Assembly: GCA_034769895.1 (NCBI GenBank)
Contig: CM068372.1
Coordinates: 238,972,343-239,036,342 of the forward strand
Source of the DNA: Magicicada septendecula
Lineage: Eukaryota; Arthropoda; Insecta; Hemiptera; Cicadidae
Direction of reading: 5' to 3'
Length of the DNA stretch: 64,000 nucleotides
The notes under the pieces are model-generated. The model had not been told where the DNA came from. It made no database searches and was given only the letters and a program-made list of their open reading frames with translations. A program made the translations under genes and the position numbers. This document shows, piece after piece, positions 1-12,400 of the stretch. The first letter of the stretch is position 1, and each line of letters begins with the position of its first letter.

Positions 1-454
1 GTAACAGTCAAGGTTTTTAGTTTAATAATTAAATTGACCGTAACAAAATTAATTACACTTTTAAGGGATACAGGAAAAAGAAACAAACGTATTACAATTT
101 AATAAAACAATTTATTGATAAAACAAAGAAAAAAATAATTACAATTAAAAAACTACTACAAAGAACTAAACTAAATTTTCAAATTCTAATTAAAAATTAT
201 TTTCTTGGATTTCGTTGTCCATGACGTGTCCGTTACTTAACTAAATATTCACTACAAAATTACAATATTCGTTACAAAATTAATTCACTACCGACTTGGA
301 ACACAACGTTTTTTGTGTATCATAAAACAATAGGGGAAACAAAAGACAACGTAAACAGTTACTAACGCACATAAACAAAATACACAAAAACATAACCTTC
401 ACTGCCGAATACGTGAATACTGTTTGCTCTATTGCAAACTGTGACTGAATATGG
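1..454. other. AT-rich stretch without recognisable gene
   Basis: Very AT-rich sequence with no supported coding region or repeat boundary that I can define. The small reading frames here look like chance frames. It is the left flank of the transposon that begins near position 455-467, but it does not resemble the retrotransposon gag sequence that flanks the right end of that transposon. Confidence 0.4.
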
Positions 455-466
455 GTGTAGTTTGTC

Positions 467-488
467 ATGCAAAATAGAACCAACTCCA
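467..488 (+). repeat. Left terminal inverted repeat of the 0.5-3.9 kb transposon
   Basis: 22 bases that match the reverse complement of 3846-3867 with only two mismatches. A second, more diverged version (GTGGAACCAAATCCA) sits at 764-778. Confidence 0.6.
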
Positions 489-533
489 TTCCATAACGTG
501 CTGCTCTCTAGAGAGGTCTGAACCAACTACCAG

Positions 534-744
534 TAGCTGTATCCACTTTACTTTACTTTAGCCAACGCCCGTACGTGGTTCTTCAACCATTCGACGCCGA
601 GCCTCCCAGTAGCGATTGGTTATGTCGTCAGTCGGGTACGTGAGTGCTTGGCAGTCCCGTAAGTGTTCTCCGTCCATTCTTCCGGAGTTGCAAAGCGGAC
701 AGGTTTCGTTCTCAGCTAGGCCGATGCGGTGTTAGCTGTATCCA
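534..744 (-). mobile_element. 187-bp 5'-truncated non-LTR retrotransposon scrap with 12-bp TSD
   Basis: TAGCTGTATCCA occurs at 534-545 and again at 733-744. Between them (546-732), read on the minus strand, is the extreme C-terminus of a Jockey/R1-type ORF2 with a Cys-x2-Cys...His-x4-Cys pattern (CPLC and GEHLRDC) and the conserved RYWEARRRM region, followed by a (TAAAG)3 tail on the minus strand. This is a textbook short target-primed insertion. It lies inside the left end of the surrounding transposon and is therefore younger. Confidence 0.75.
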
Positions 745-1386
745 TGTGACAGTGATTTGCAATGTGGAACCAAATCCATGTACAGTAATAATTTCACATG
801 TTTTGCTTGTTTTTAGTATTGGAGTTCAAACATAATTGGTTATTAAGAGGAGTGTATTTTTATTGTATGTTATTGTTTAAAAAGACATACTGTTGTCATA
901 GAGATGTTATCCAGAGGAAAGTACTTGGTGTCTTTGTGTTCGGCAGAAAATACTGAAAGCAGTCATTTTGAGGTTTGTATGGCCATGTTGTATCTTAAAC
1001 ATATAATGGTTATTAGCAGCTGTATTATATAACATTTTCATTAATAATATTTGTCACTAAGTTATCTTAAAAACTGTAAATAAATAATTACAAGTCACTT
1101 AATGTTTTAATATGTAGGCCTACGTCATTATAATAGTTTTTTTTTCAGTTGATGAGTAATATGACATTAGTCTACCATGCAGTTGTGAGCCAGGCTGTGA
1201 AGATGAAACTGTACATACAAATTCAAATATTTTTAATACAGCCACATCAAATGACGTGAGTAATATGTTTGTTAACTCTTTATCTCATTCGTATGTAATA
1301 TTATTAATATTTTGACTTCAAATGATGAATAATGAAACTAAAAATGTGGTTTATATCCTTATGAAATTTGTGCAATTTAATTTTAG

Positions 1387-3323
1387 ATGCCTGTATCCGA
1401 GGACGGGAATTCAGCTTCAGTTACAATAATTCCTAATTCCAAGAATGGTGACATAAACGAGTTAGGCCTGTCTCAGTGTGACAAAGATGTTCTTTCAGAT
1501 ATTGAACACAGTACAGACAATGATAGTGAAAATAGTATTCTTAATGACCATGGAAAGAAAGGGAGACCCAAGAAAGGGAGGAAGAGGAAGTTCAGAGGGT
1601 TATCAAGACAAGAAAGAAAAAAGAGAAGAAATTCCAACAAGAGCTATATTAATGTGTCGAAGCAAGCTGTAGAACCAAAGATGTTCCGAGATTATATATG
1701 TAACTGCAGAAAAAAATGCAATGAGAAAGTAAGCATTGAGCAGAGAAAAGACTGTTTTAATAAATTTTGGAACACCGGTGATTATAACATCCAAACATCA
1801 TTGTTATGCAATATGGTTCAACAACGTGAAGTCAGCCGCCACAGAGGTAATGACAATAGTAAGCGGAGTTACAGCAGAGTATACATATTCAATGAAACTG
1901 AAGTTTGTAGGGACTTTTTCTGTCAAACATTACGAATTTCAACGAAAAGAGTGAATACTGCATTGGAGAAGCACCGTTCAGGACTATCACTTTTAGACCA
2001 AAGGAAAAATAATGGTGGGCACAACAAAATAACAGACCGGCAGACTCAGGATGTAATGGAACATATAGGAAAGTTCCGAAAGTATGTAAGTCACTACAAT
2101 AGGAACAATACAAATTCAAAATACCTTCCGCCAGACTTAACTGTGTGTAAGATGTATGACTTGTATAAAAAAGAATATGATATCATTGTTTCTTTCTCCA
2201 AATACAAAGATATTTTTGTCAGAAATTTCAATCTCAGAAGGAAAAGAATAAAGAAAGACACTTGCAATGTTTGTGACAAACTTAATGCAGAAATCCAGTC
2301 CACAAATAATGAAGAGCAGCTCAACGCGGATCATAGGATACATGTAGATAAAGTAGAGGAAGCACAAACGTTACTGAAACAGGATATGATAACATCAACA
2401 ATTGATGAAGAAATGGAAACCATCACATTTGACTAGGAAAAAACTTTACCCTTACCCCGAATTCCAACTAATATAATTTTTTATAAACGGCAACTGTGGC
2501 TGTGTAACTGCGGAATCCACACAGGAAAAAATAACGAACCTCACTGTTATATGTGGATTGAAGGAGTTGCTGGTCGTGGAGCTCAAGAGGTAGGATCTTG
2601 TCTGAGGAGACACATTCTTAGCAATGTTAGTGAACAAGTTAAATCACTAATTTTGTGGTCTGATTCTTGTGGGGGGCAGAACAGAAACATAAAAATGATT
2701 TTGATGTTGAAGACTGCTCTACAGGAACATGCCACCCTTAGAACGATTACCCTAAAATTTCTTATTCCCGGTCATTCATTCTTACCGAATGACAGCGACT
2801 TTGGTGATATAGAAAGTGCACTAAAAATGCAACAAAGGCTGTATACACCACAAGATTACATCAGTGTCATGCAACAAGCCAGAAAAAACATCCGTTTCAA
2901 ATCCATAGGATGGCAAAGGAAAACTTTTGGAGTACTTCACTGTTAGAAAAAACCATAGTCAACAGAAAGCATGACATACACAACAACAAAGTTAATTGGC
3001 TGGAACTTCGTCAAATAAGAATAACCAAGGAGAAACCTTATTCAATATTCATGAACAAGGACTTCGATGAGAATTTCGTTGAAGTAAATATTCAGAGACG
3101 TACTGCAGGCCGCCCAAAGTCTTCCCCAGACCTAGCAGCATTCTTGGTACCTTTATGGCCAAATGGTAAACCAGTATCTCTGCCAAAATTGCAGGACAGA
3201 AAATCGATAATGCATCTCATTCCAGGGGATGCCAGACAGTTTTATGAAAACCTAACTTCAGACCCTGACATTGTGGATGATGTTGATGGCATTGATGGTA
3301 CACTTGATTTCACTTTGGAGTAG
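1387..3323 (+). pseudogene. DUF7869-like transposase, one nonsense codon and one frameshift
   Basis: The first segment (1387-2433) starts with a basic, K/R-rich N-terminus, then a Cys-rich region (YICNCRKKCN near residue 102 and CNVCDKL near residue 295). An in-frame TAG at 2434-2436 interrupts it. The same frame resumes through 2551-2943 with the diagnostic WSDSCGGQNRN motif and PGHSFLPNDSDFGDIE, then breaks by a frameshift near 2910-2940. The C-terminal part (to 3323) ends with the LIPGDARQFYENL block usual for these proteins. I recognise this as the insect protein group annotated DUF7869, which I take to be a DDE-type transposase; the family link is from memory and the enzymatic role is inferred. 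The copy is dead. Confidence 0.6.
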
Positions 3324-3845
3324 TTTTCAAGCATGTCAGCGTGTAAAAGAATATATGGGCATAACGTATTTATATAATTAATAATAGTAATAATAATGTT
3401 TACTTAAGTATTGAAGTATCTACTTTCATAAAATTGTATGAAAACAATAAAATAGTAGTGAATTTGGTATAATGTTTCAAATATTTTTGTATTTACTTTC
3501 TCATTTTACAAGTCTTACATTTTTTGACATTGTCAATAAAAAATTGTTCAAACATGAATTCTGAAGTGTAGTTATTTAAATTAGATAAGTGTTGCCTCAT
3601 TTTCCTTCTTTCCAACTGAAAAAACAAGAACCAATTCCCAGTGTTAAATTTTAAGATAAGCAATAAAGAACCAACTCCAATTTTGGCCCCTACACTGTGT
3701 GGGTAATTAATGTTGAGACCTATAGTATTAATCTGATAGAGCATTAAAAATTGTTTATAATGCAACAATTACTTTTGGGATAATGTCAAATTAGAATTTT
3801 ATTTGTAATGTTTTGCTAAAAAGCTCTAGCTCAAAATGTAGTTTT

Positions 3846-3866
3846 TGGAGTTGGTTCCATATTGCA
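3846..3866 (-). repeat. Right terminal inverted repeat of the 0.5-3.9 kb transposon
   Basis: Reverse complement of the left end. Directly beyond it starts retrotransposon gag sequence, which sets the boundary at about 3867-3872. Confidence 0.6.
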
Positions 3867-3869
3867 TAA

Positions 3870-5300
3870 CTACGTCCAATTAGAATTCGGTAGATATACG
3901 CCAGCCAAAGGGTCCAAGGAGAAATACCTGATACAACTTGTGTCTCGAGCCAAATATCTTGAACCACCGATGTCAGAGGAAGAAATGGTAAATAAGCTTG
4001 CAGATCACTTTAGCCGTGGGATTCAAATAGCCATGATCACACAAGGTGTAAAAACAATAGAAGCGTTGTTATTACTATTGACCAAATGGGAGAATGTTGA
4101 TAGTCCCAATAGCAGTGGCGGCTAGTAATGTTTTTGACTGAGGAGGCAACATTTTTTTGGACCCATATGTAACAAAAGTCACCAGTAGAAACTAAATTAT
4201 TGCTATTATCATGAAGTAATTGTAAAATTGAACCTTTTGCTTTACTACTAAATGTATTGTTAATATCAAAAACCTACCTTGCAAACTACCAATATTTAAA
4301 CAGTGTTTGAAACTGAAATTATTTATAACCCTAAGCAGTTTACGTTCCTAAACTTAAATACTTAATCAATTATATTATTAAATGCATGCATTGCTATATA
4401 AAATATATTTGTTCCCTACCCTATTTGTTTCTAACAAATACGCACAGAACACACAGGCTCAGGCCTACACAGAATAAGTTACACGTTTATGTACACAAGG
4501 TTCGACAAAAACACTATCTTACATAGAATACACTGGCTAATAAAGAATAAATTATTAGAACATAAAAAATATATAAAAAAAAAGAACATAAAAAAATTAC
4601 GTTTACACAAAAAATACAACAAGAACACAATCAAAACTATATAAAACACAAGAGAAAATATATGCCCTTAAACAGGAACAGAGAAGTTTTGAACAACGCT
4701 CCGGTTCTCTATGAAAAGAGCCGCGAAATCAGACAGCGGGCAGAGCCCCTCTATAATGGCTGCTGCTGATTTAAACGCATAGACATGTGTACACGTCCTC
4801 TTTCACCGCTCCACGCAAGACCAGCCAATGCAGGGAGGGCGACAGCGAAAGCGTCCGGCTGCGGGACCATGCTGAAAATATCTGGTGATCGCTATTAGTC
4901 GCCCCAAAAATATCTTTCACATAAGGATACTACACATTATAGTTATATTATTGACAAGTTTAATTTGCAAATTTAGTGGGAGGGCTGGGCCCTTTTGCCC
5001 TCCCTGTACGAGCCGCCACTGCCCAATAGTGATAGGAACCAAACACGCACATCGATTCAATCAACTCATAAGGAACAACAATATCAACAACAATATAAAC
5101 ATAAACAACACAGTCCAAAATATAATCAGCATAAAGTCGCGTCGGTAACTGAAAATAAACCAGTTTTGGAACAACAACAAAATGTATGTCTGTGGACAGA
5201 AAAACATATTACTAAAAGTCAGTGTCACCAGTCTAGTGTAGACAACACTAGTGATAAGCAAACATTTTGTGTGTCAGGCATATACCTGAATGATATATGA
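3870..5300 (+). pseudogene. gag: Ty3/gypsy-like gag, 3' part, interrupted by a MITE
   Basis: From 3880 the translation (LEFGRYTP...YLIQLVSRAKYLEPPMSEEEMVNKLADHF) aligns with the end of the gag at 40,440-40,553 (LEFGNYHP...YVLNVMAQVKHLTPPIEERELV) and continues past it, so this is the same retrotransposon family. Coding is interrupted at 4113 by a 909-bp MITE and resumes at about 5030 with a Gln/Asn-rich nucleocapsid-like tail. No intact zinc knuckle is visible in what remains. The upstream half of gag is missing at the junction with the transposon. Confidence 0.6.
4105..5029. mobile_element. hAT-type MITE with 8-bp TSD
   Basis: CCCAATAG at 4105-4112 is repeated exactly at 5022-5029. The element between (4113-5021, 909 bp) starts CAGTGGCGGCT and ends AGCCGCCACTG, an 11-bp perfect terminal inverted repeat. 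An 8-bp target duplication and CAGTGGCGG ends are typical of hAT elements. No coding capacity is visible; the interior is AT-rich with a GC-rich block at 4,690-4,870. Removing it restores the gag reading region around it. Confidence 0.85.
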
Positions 5301-5319
5301 GATGGTCTAGTAAATAGTA

Positions 5320-5937
5320 ATAGGTGTATGGAAGATAACAGTAGTGTTAAGATAGTTAATAAATGTACTATAGTTAGAGCCAAAATTAGTAATTGTATAG
5401 GAAATGTTCTGTTAGATAGCGGGGCCCAGATATCTTTGATAAGCGAAAAATTTATAAATAAACAAATACTCAGTTTAAGAAGGTACCAATATTACCTGTA
5501 AACAACACAATTATTAAAACAGCTACAAATGATAATCAAATTATTAACCGATAAGCATTAGTGTCTATCACAACACAGGGAGTCGAGATTGACGTGCCAG
5601 TACTATTAATTGAAGACCTTGTATATGATGTTATACTGGGTACTGACACGTTAACCAAAAAAAATGCTGTAATTGATTTTAATAATAATACATTAATGTG
5701 CAATGTAAATAACATACATTATAACGTAAAGTTAGGACATCTGGGCAGCAAAAATGAATCTGTTGCGAATGAATTAAAAATAAACAAACCGCATACCAAC
5801 ATAACCTCAAATGTAAACAATAACTATAATAACATTGATAAACTGACTGCTATTAAACTGGAGGATAATCCAGTAGAGCAACAAAACTATTCTGCGACTA
5901 AAAATGAAGTACAAATTTTAGCAATTATGTTTTACCC
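5320..5937 (+). pseudogene. Retropepsin of the Ty3-like element (RT deleted after it)
   Basis: The aspartic protease active-site region reads LLDSGAQISLI near 5,412, in a frame broken by stops, followed by a segment (from 5561) containing VYDVILGTDTL, the second conserved block of retropepsins. About 150 bases further the sequence passes directly into the integrase N-terminal region. The whole reverse transcriptase/RNase H is therefore absent, which points to an internal deletion near 5,930-5,950. Confidence 0.6.
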
Positions 5938-7010
5938 GATAATTTAAAAACTCAACTTAAAAACATTAGTATCGAACAACAACGTGATGAAACGTTAAAG
6001 AAAATTTGTCAAGAAATTAAAGATAGGAAAAATCCAAAATACCAAATTGTTAATAATACATTATATAAGCTTATTGATGGGCAATGGAAAATCATGGTTC
6101 CAGATAACATCGTTGAGGACCTGACTTGGGCCTCATGAGAGTCTAGCACATGCGGGTGCATATAAGTGCTACTTAACACTTAGAGAAGACTTTATCTGGC
6201 TGAACATGTCTAGAAAAATAAAATCTATACTACGAACCTGCCATACTTGTCAAACATCAAAATATCCCAACCAGCATACCTATGTTGAAATGGGTAATAT
6301 TGTAACACGTAATAAAAATGAAGTGTTATGTATTGATTTTCTAGGACCACTACCACGTGCAGCTAGGGGAAAGATGGAATCTCGTAGTTTGGACAGACGC
6401 TTTCTCCAAGCATGTTAGTTTATATGCTATTGGCCGACCTACAACTGAGGCAGTTCTTAAGATAATCCTTGAGAAATATGTTCCAAAATATGTGCATATT
6501 AATAAGAAGTTATTCTAGGATCAAGGTAAGCAATTTCAAAATAAGAAATGGCAATCTGAGCTTGAGAAGCATCACATACAGGTAGTATTGACGGCGATCC
6601 GGAGACCTCAAGGTAATCTTGCGGACAGGGTAAATAGGGAATTAGGAAGACTATTCAGGACGTTCTGTAATACCAATCAGAGTAAATGCCCTGAATATCT
6701 CGAGTTTTTCGAGAAAGCCATCAATGGGAATTACAACGATAAGACTGGTTTCACACCTAATGAACTACACTCTGGGTAAATGCCTAGGCGTGTATGGGAT
6801 GAATATGTAAACCGAGTTGCCACACAAAACTTACCTGTTCTAAACGAAGTTAAGCGTTTAGAAGCTAGAAGACGTATTAAAAAGAGTGCAGAGGAACGCA
6901 CAGAAAAGTTTAATGCGGAACATAAACTTCTAACATTCAAAATAGGCGAGATGGTTCTTCTAAAATCGTTGAAAATTGGTCGTAGTGAATTCTCTACAAA
7001 GTTAGTTAGA
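5938..7010 (+). pseudogene. Ty3-like integrase, multiply broken
   Basis: The HHCC zinc-binding domain is visible (HxxxAHAGxxK... then CHTCQTSKYP near 6,237). The core includes CIDFLGPL (first Asp) near 6,331 and DQGKQF (second Asp) near 6,521. At the third position the sequence is LADRVNRELGR, with Asp where the family has Glu. Stops occur near 6415, 6517 and 6777. A C-terminal segment ending in FKIGEMVLLKS follows (6,780-6,970). Decayed beyond function. Confidence 0.65.
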
Positions 7011-7789
7011 AATTTTTATTTGTTTATTGGCGAATTAACGAATTTATTTTATCCCAAATCCAAAAATGTATGTTTTTCTACTCCAATTTTTTGTGTTTTC
7101 ACAGTTTTTCTTAAAAACTAATTGAGGTAGAGCTCTGGGAGCTCTGAAATTAAGTCAATTTTTCAGATCAGAAACCATAAGAAACCACTAAATTTACCCT
7201 TCATTTTATACCCCAAGAATTTCAGTATGGAGTCTTTTTATCGTGGGAATAGAAATCAGGGCGAACTGGTTCGGGAGCCGTAACTCGCTGACAAACCGTT
7301 TCCGGACCTATGTTTATATGAACTTTTTTTCTTATTTTTAGCTATAGAATCTGGTCCCGAGAGATTGCGTGAATTTTTTAATCACCCTGTATATATATAA
7401 TTCAATAATAGATTACATTTTCAAGTGTATTTTAATTTTTATGAGTATATAATGTAAATCTGGGGCCCGTTTCATTTAAACACTGCAAGAAACTTGAATC
7501 ATCAGGAATTATTAAGATGTCTATTGAAGTATATTTGAAACGCGTCTTGGGTGCATGTTGTTGAGCAGACCCAAATCTATGTACATATTTCGTAAATAGA
7601 GATTATTTTACAATAGGCACCTTGCCCTCTCTTCCTCGTCCTCTCTTACAACTGATCTGCCATCAATCGAGTAAGAAGAAAAAGAAAAACATTAATATTT
7701 TCAAAATAAATGTAACCTATTAGCTACTGTTTGATGTGTTGACAACAGACTAGTGGTGTCCTCTGAAGATATGCTTGTAGAACCACATG
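7011..7789. other. Non-coding, probable decayed 3' part of the LTR element
   Basis: No gene. Contains an AT-rich stretch with CCTGTATATATATAATTC near 7,390 and a region that may be the remains of the retrotransposon's 3' end. I cannot mark an LTR here. Confidence 0.3.
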
Positions 7790-8800
7790 CAGTTTTCGAA
7801 CCAACCGTTCTACAGTGGATCAGATATTCGTAGTGAAGCAAATCCAGCAGAAAGCGTATGAATATAAAGTAGATGGTTTTAAGTTATTCATAGATTTTAT
7901 ACAGCATAAATCTGGAAGCTATCATAATTGATTTTGTTTTGTTCGATGTTCCGAAAAACGTGAAACATTGCAAACACTAGGCTGGGAACATAAAGAAGCA
8001 GTAGTACGAGTAAACAGTCAACTGGCCTCACCCTTTACTATAAATTAATACTGAAACTAGACAGGTGAGTCAAACAGGTCCTCAAAGAGACTGCGCGAAA
8101 TGTTGCAGAAAAGGGAAAACGTTGTTTAGGGTAAATCAAACAAAGTAAAGAATATGAAAATTAAAAAAAAGAACGAAAATGATAATTTTATAGCAGAGTA
8201 TTGTACTGTTTTAACATGTTCACAAATATAATTATTTGGAATCACAGCCGAATACCATAAACAGCTTGACAAATGAAATAAATACCGAATTCAGTATAGA
8301 GGTGGATGCTATTACACAAGCATATTCTTCATAACGCAGGGCCTATTAAGTAAAATATTAAAATATGTAAAAGCCTAATTCGTCCTTTGATCACTTATAT
8401 CACTGAAGCCTGTACTTCCACAAATACTGATAAACAGCTGTTAAGAATAATTGGAAGAAAATTCTTATAAGAAAAATTTTATAGGTCAATTAGAGGGGCG
8501 TATAGTTCTTTTAGTGTAATGAAGTAATAGGATTTCACCCAGATCACAGCGAATGAAGACATCGTAGTATTCATTAAAGGACGAAGACTAGCATGGTTAA
8601 GTCACATTGAAAGAATAGATCAGAAATATACAATAACGAATATCTCAAAATTTGAAACCTCTTGAAAAGAAAACGACAAGAAGAACAAGGGAAACTGGAT
8701 CAATGATGTAGAATATGGCTTTAGTTGGAAATTGGACGAAAGTATCATTGAAGAGAAGCTGAACCTCATCCAGAGTCGTAGTGCTAGAATGAAAGGGGAT
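7790..8800 (+). pseudogene. Very decayed RTE/CR1-like reverse transcriptase
   Basis: Short translated blocks in changing frames fit the endonuclease-RT proteins common in insect genomes. Near 7,810-7,900 is TVDQIFVVKQIQQKAYEYKV, the RT block that usually reads TVDQIF..RQI.EK.YEYN. Near 8,560-8,720 are GRRLAWLSHIERIDQ and NWINDVEYG, the typical C-terminal RLRWLGH.ERM and RW.DDVE blocks. The intervening sequence has lost its frame. No TSD seen. Confidence 0.5.
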
Positions 8801-9415
8801 TTTTCGAATAAAAGCCAAATAATTTTCTCGCAGGATTAGGTAAGATAATTTTTGTTTCATTAATGTTTGTTTGAAAAGATTGAAGTTTGTACTTTGAAAG
8901 AAATGTCTTTGTTGGGTTACTATTTTCGTAAGCTATGAGAGTACATCTATGGTACTTCAAATTGCTATAGTAAATTGAAACTAGTGTTTCTACTGTCCGA
9001 ATTTAATTCTTTGCTTAATGAAACGAACATACGAGGAGCATTAAAACATTAGAAAATTATCAAATACACGAATACTAATGTAAATGTGTGGTCTTAGAAT
9101 TACGTAGGCCTATATTACGTAATTCTTTCCATGGATATAAAGAATACAGGTTCACATAATTTGTGTTAATTATAGCACTTTATATCAATCTTAAAAGCTT
9201 CGGGGCCAAAACATCAGTGCTAATAATTACGTCGTACGAAATATTTAGCGATGTACGAATCACCATGGGATTGATTCTAAACATGGGTATGGATTTGCTA
9301 TTATGTATCAACTCAGTTACAACTACATAAAACAAATGGAAACACTTTATCGACTTGGTAATCCGTTATTTCTTATTGTTCTTTCTTTTTAACCCTTTAG
9401 TTACAAAGTTGATGT
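8801..9415. other. AT-rich, nothing recognised
   Basis: Unique-looking AT-rich spacer up to the outer edge of the large inverted repeat at about 9416. Confidence 0.4.
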
Positions 9416-12400
9416 ATATGTATACTAGTATTTTTTTAAATAAGCATATTTTTCTAAATAATAAATGAAATTATTCAGTCTTACCTATCCTAGATTGAAA
9501 TGAGAGTCTTCAGTGCACTTATTTATCAGGTGACTGCTAAACTGTTCAGCTTAAATAAATCATTAAAATAAAACTTTGTTGTTATTGGAATAGATTTTGA
9601 AAATTTTAATATTTTAAATTAGAAGGTAATCATTAATTTTTATAACATCGTTAATTTACATGTCTAATTTAAAATCAGATCATTAAAAATTAAGTAGGTG
9701 AAAAAGAAGAGCTTGCATAAGTTTAACAAATACTTTAATCACTGCCATCACGATAGCACGTCCTTGAACGTTTCTAGTACATATAATTTACACATATTGA
9801 ATTACTAATAAAAATTGTCTCTAACATAGGGCATAATTGGTACCTCAATTTGCTTCGAGAAACAGGGGATTTAAAATGTATACATTCACACTATTATTTT
9901 TTTAATTTCATACTTTTGTATCAATAAATTCAAGTCATTCAGACTTACCTTCTCGGCTATTTTAAATTAGAGACTTGAGTGCGTTTATTTTATCAGGTGT
10001 CTGTTAAACTGTTCAGCTAAAATAAACAGTTTCAATTTACAGAGGTTTCAATTATAGTTGATATATTATACATATTTTACAATATTTTTTTTTCTAGAAC
10101 CGTTAAAACTTTTCCATTGACATTTTTAATTTTGAAGTGAGCTACTTTAAGCAAGCGTATATAAAAGTGATATTTTTGAGTCACAAATTTTTCAGGAAAA
10201 TCTTAGTATTTCTTTAAAAGCTCCACTCTCAAACGCGTTTATACAAATAACATCAAATGGGAGAGGATTTGTAAATAACCCCTGGACCATAGCAACCAGT
10301 TGTCACGTTGATAATTAGTATTGTTGAAAAATCAGTTATTTTTTTACTTAGAAAAAATCTTGTTTTAAATCTTGTGTGAAGTAATGGTTTGCCGTTTTGT
10401 CCAAGCGCTCCGCTCGGTTGACATGTCGCAAGGCTCAAAACACTTCCGTTTCGTAACGCGTTACAAAAATGATATTATTAAAAGAAAGAATGTAAAACGA
10501 TAATTGTAGCTGACTAAACTGTTAAAAACCAGCCATTGAAAATCGATATAAATAGCAATTAAATTGCAATGAATTGTATCACGAAAATATTTATTGGTTT
10601 TTAAAAACCCTTGAATGCTTTTCAAACGTACTGGCCTACATACTTGGTACAAAATAAATTGAAGAAGGGAAGTATACCACGAGTAACAGCAACATATTAT
10701 GTTTTGCTACATTTGTGATGTATTGTTGCATTTGGTTATTCATATTTTAGTTTTTACGTAATTATTTAGTTTGCCTTACAATATGTTTATTATAACGAAT
10801 TGACGTTATTATTTCATATCTATGTAACTTTATATAACGGGACAAACCGTTACATGTAACGATGTGTTGGCACAATTGAACACCAGAGACCGTAAACAAT
10901 CGCACCATTTTACCTCTCTTGTTAGAAATCACACTTAATGTAAAAAACTCTGCTTCACTAAATAATTTTAAATTACTAATGTAAACATTTACGATAATAA
11001 TTATTGACAATAATTGTTAGTAATTATTACTTAGACGTTGAAGTTTACTAAACCGCATTTATAAGCACTTAAATGGTCATTTGATACAATTAGCACTAGT
11101 CAGACACTAATCGCTTGTAGAAGGATCGCTAATTGACTGACTGCGAGTCACGTTGTCCCTCTTTGCTGACGACGCGATGTTCCATTATAGCTCCCTCTCC
11201 CCGCGGCAGACGAGCATAATGATTGTCGCCAGTCGATATTCTTCCGGACTGACTGCGGGAGTGGTGCACAGCGGACCGAAGCGATCTTATTTACAGGACC
11301 ACTTCCACATGGCAATCCCTCTCCTTAGAGAGAAGACACATTTAGTGGACAGAATTAGTGAAGTACCTGGGCGTTCGGCTAGAGCGGCGCTTGAACTTCA
11401 AAGGCCACTTGACTAACACCCTAAAAATGCAAGAGGCGCCAGAGCCAACATTTCCCGCACGCCTTATTGGAACAGCCGCCTGGCTGTTCGTACCAAGTTA
11501 TTGTATATTTTTTCGGGCAGCAATCACGTAAGTGGCGCCCGCTTGATGGCTCAGCCATCAGCAAGAGTAGTCTCCGGCCTCTCTCGGGGACTCCGTGGCA
11601 TGTCTGAAATTATGTTTAACATTGGAGACTCCGTGTTCTTTTTCTGGAGGATTTTCTCCGATCCCTGGCAACTAATTTGTCTGGAAAGGCCGGTGAATTC
11701 TTCTTACCGCACGTGTCAGGAAGAGCTAAAAGAGTAAGACAATCTCTCGAAGTTAACACTTGAAACACTGCCTGCCTGGGGGGGACGTTTATCCCCGAGC
11801 AATCTATGAGAAAGGTTTATGCGATTGGGATGAGATATTTGACGACAAATTGACTTCTAAGGGGAAGAGTCAAAAGAGAAGAAAAATTGACATGAGTCAA
11901 ATTGAAACTCGCCTTCTGCCCAGCATAGTTCTGTACCGAATTTTCGACCGAACAATACATCTAGAAACAAATTGTCGGACCCTGTATAAACGTATTACTG
12001 TAAGGAATGTATGGTTGTAATTGTGAGAGGTACCACGTGTACTTGCTACCATTTGTGTGTCAAATTTTCCTTTTAACCAAAATAAGGTTTCATATTTTTT
12101 ACATTGATACTAATTTATTTTTCGATCTATTCTAGCATAATCGAATTAACTTGAGCAGACACTTTATACAGTATATTCTAACAGTATCGACTAAGGGTCG
12201 AGAATAGAGTTGTGGTATTAAAATAATGAAACATTTTGTGAATGGATTGTTAACATGTTCGTAACAAGATACTCTGTTCTGTCTCGACACTGCCACACGT
12301 AGCTCAAAAGCGTGACAGAGAATAGACTTTTAAGAGCATTTTATTGAGGAATATCGACTTATAAATTTAGTCCAGTTTCCGAAAATCAAACGTGCTGAGA

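Larger units (their letters stand above)
455..3872 (+). mobile_element. Decayed DNA transposon with a DUF7869-like transposase
   Basis: The left end at 467-488 reads ATGCAAAATAGAACCAACTCCA and the right end at 3846-3866 carries its inverted counterpart (TGGAGTTGGTTCCATATTGCA). A GTAGTT hexamer lies just outside both, so the terminal repeat may extend to about 455 and 3872. Further GAACCAA-type copies stand near 520, 767, 3629 and 3668, as expected of transposase-binding subterminal repeats. The interior encodes one broken transposase-like protein. Superfamily not assigned; no target duplication was found, so the exact ends are uncertain by about 10 bp. Confidence 0.55.

Noticed and set aside
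11501..11737. 78-residue frame shared by the arms as a small gene
   Set aside because: It contains a recognisable but scrambled Jockey RT segment and is better read as a pseudogene.
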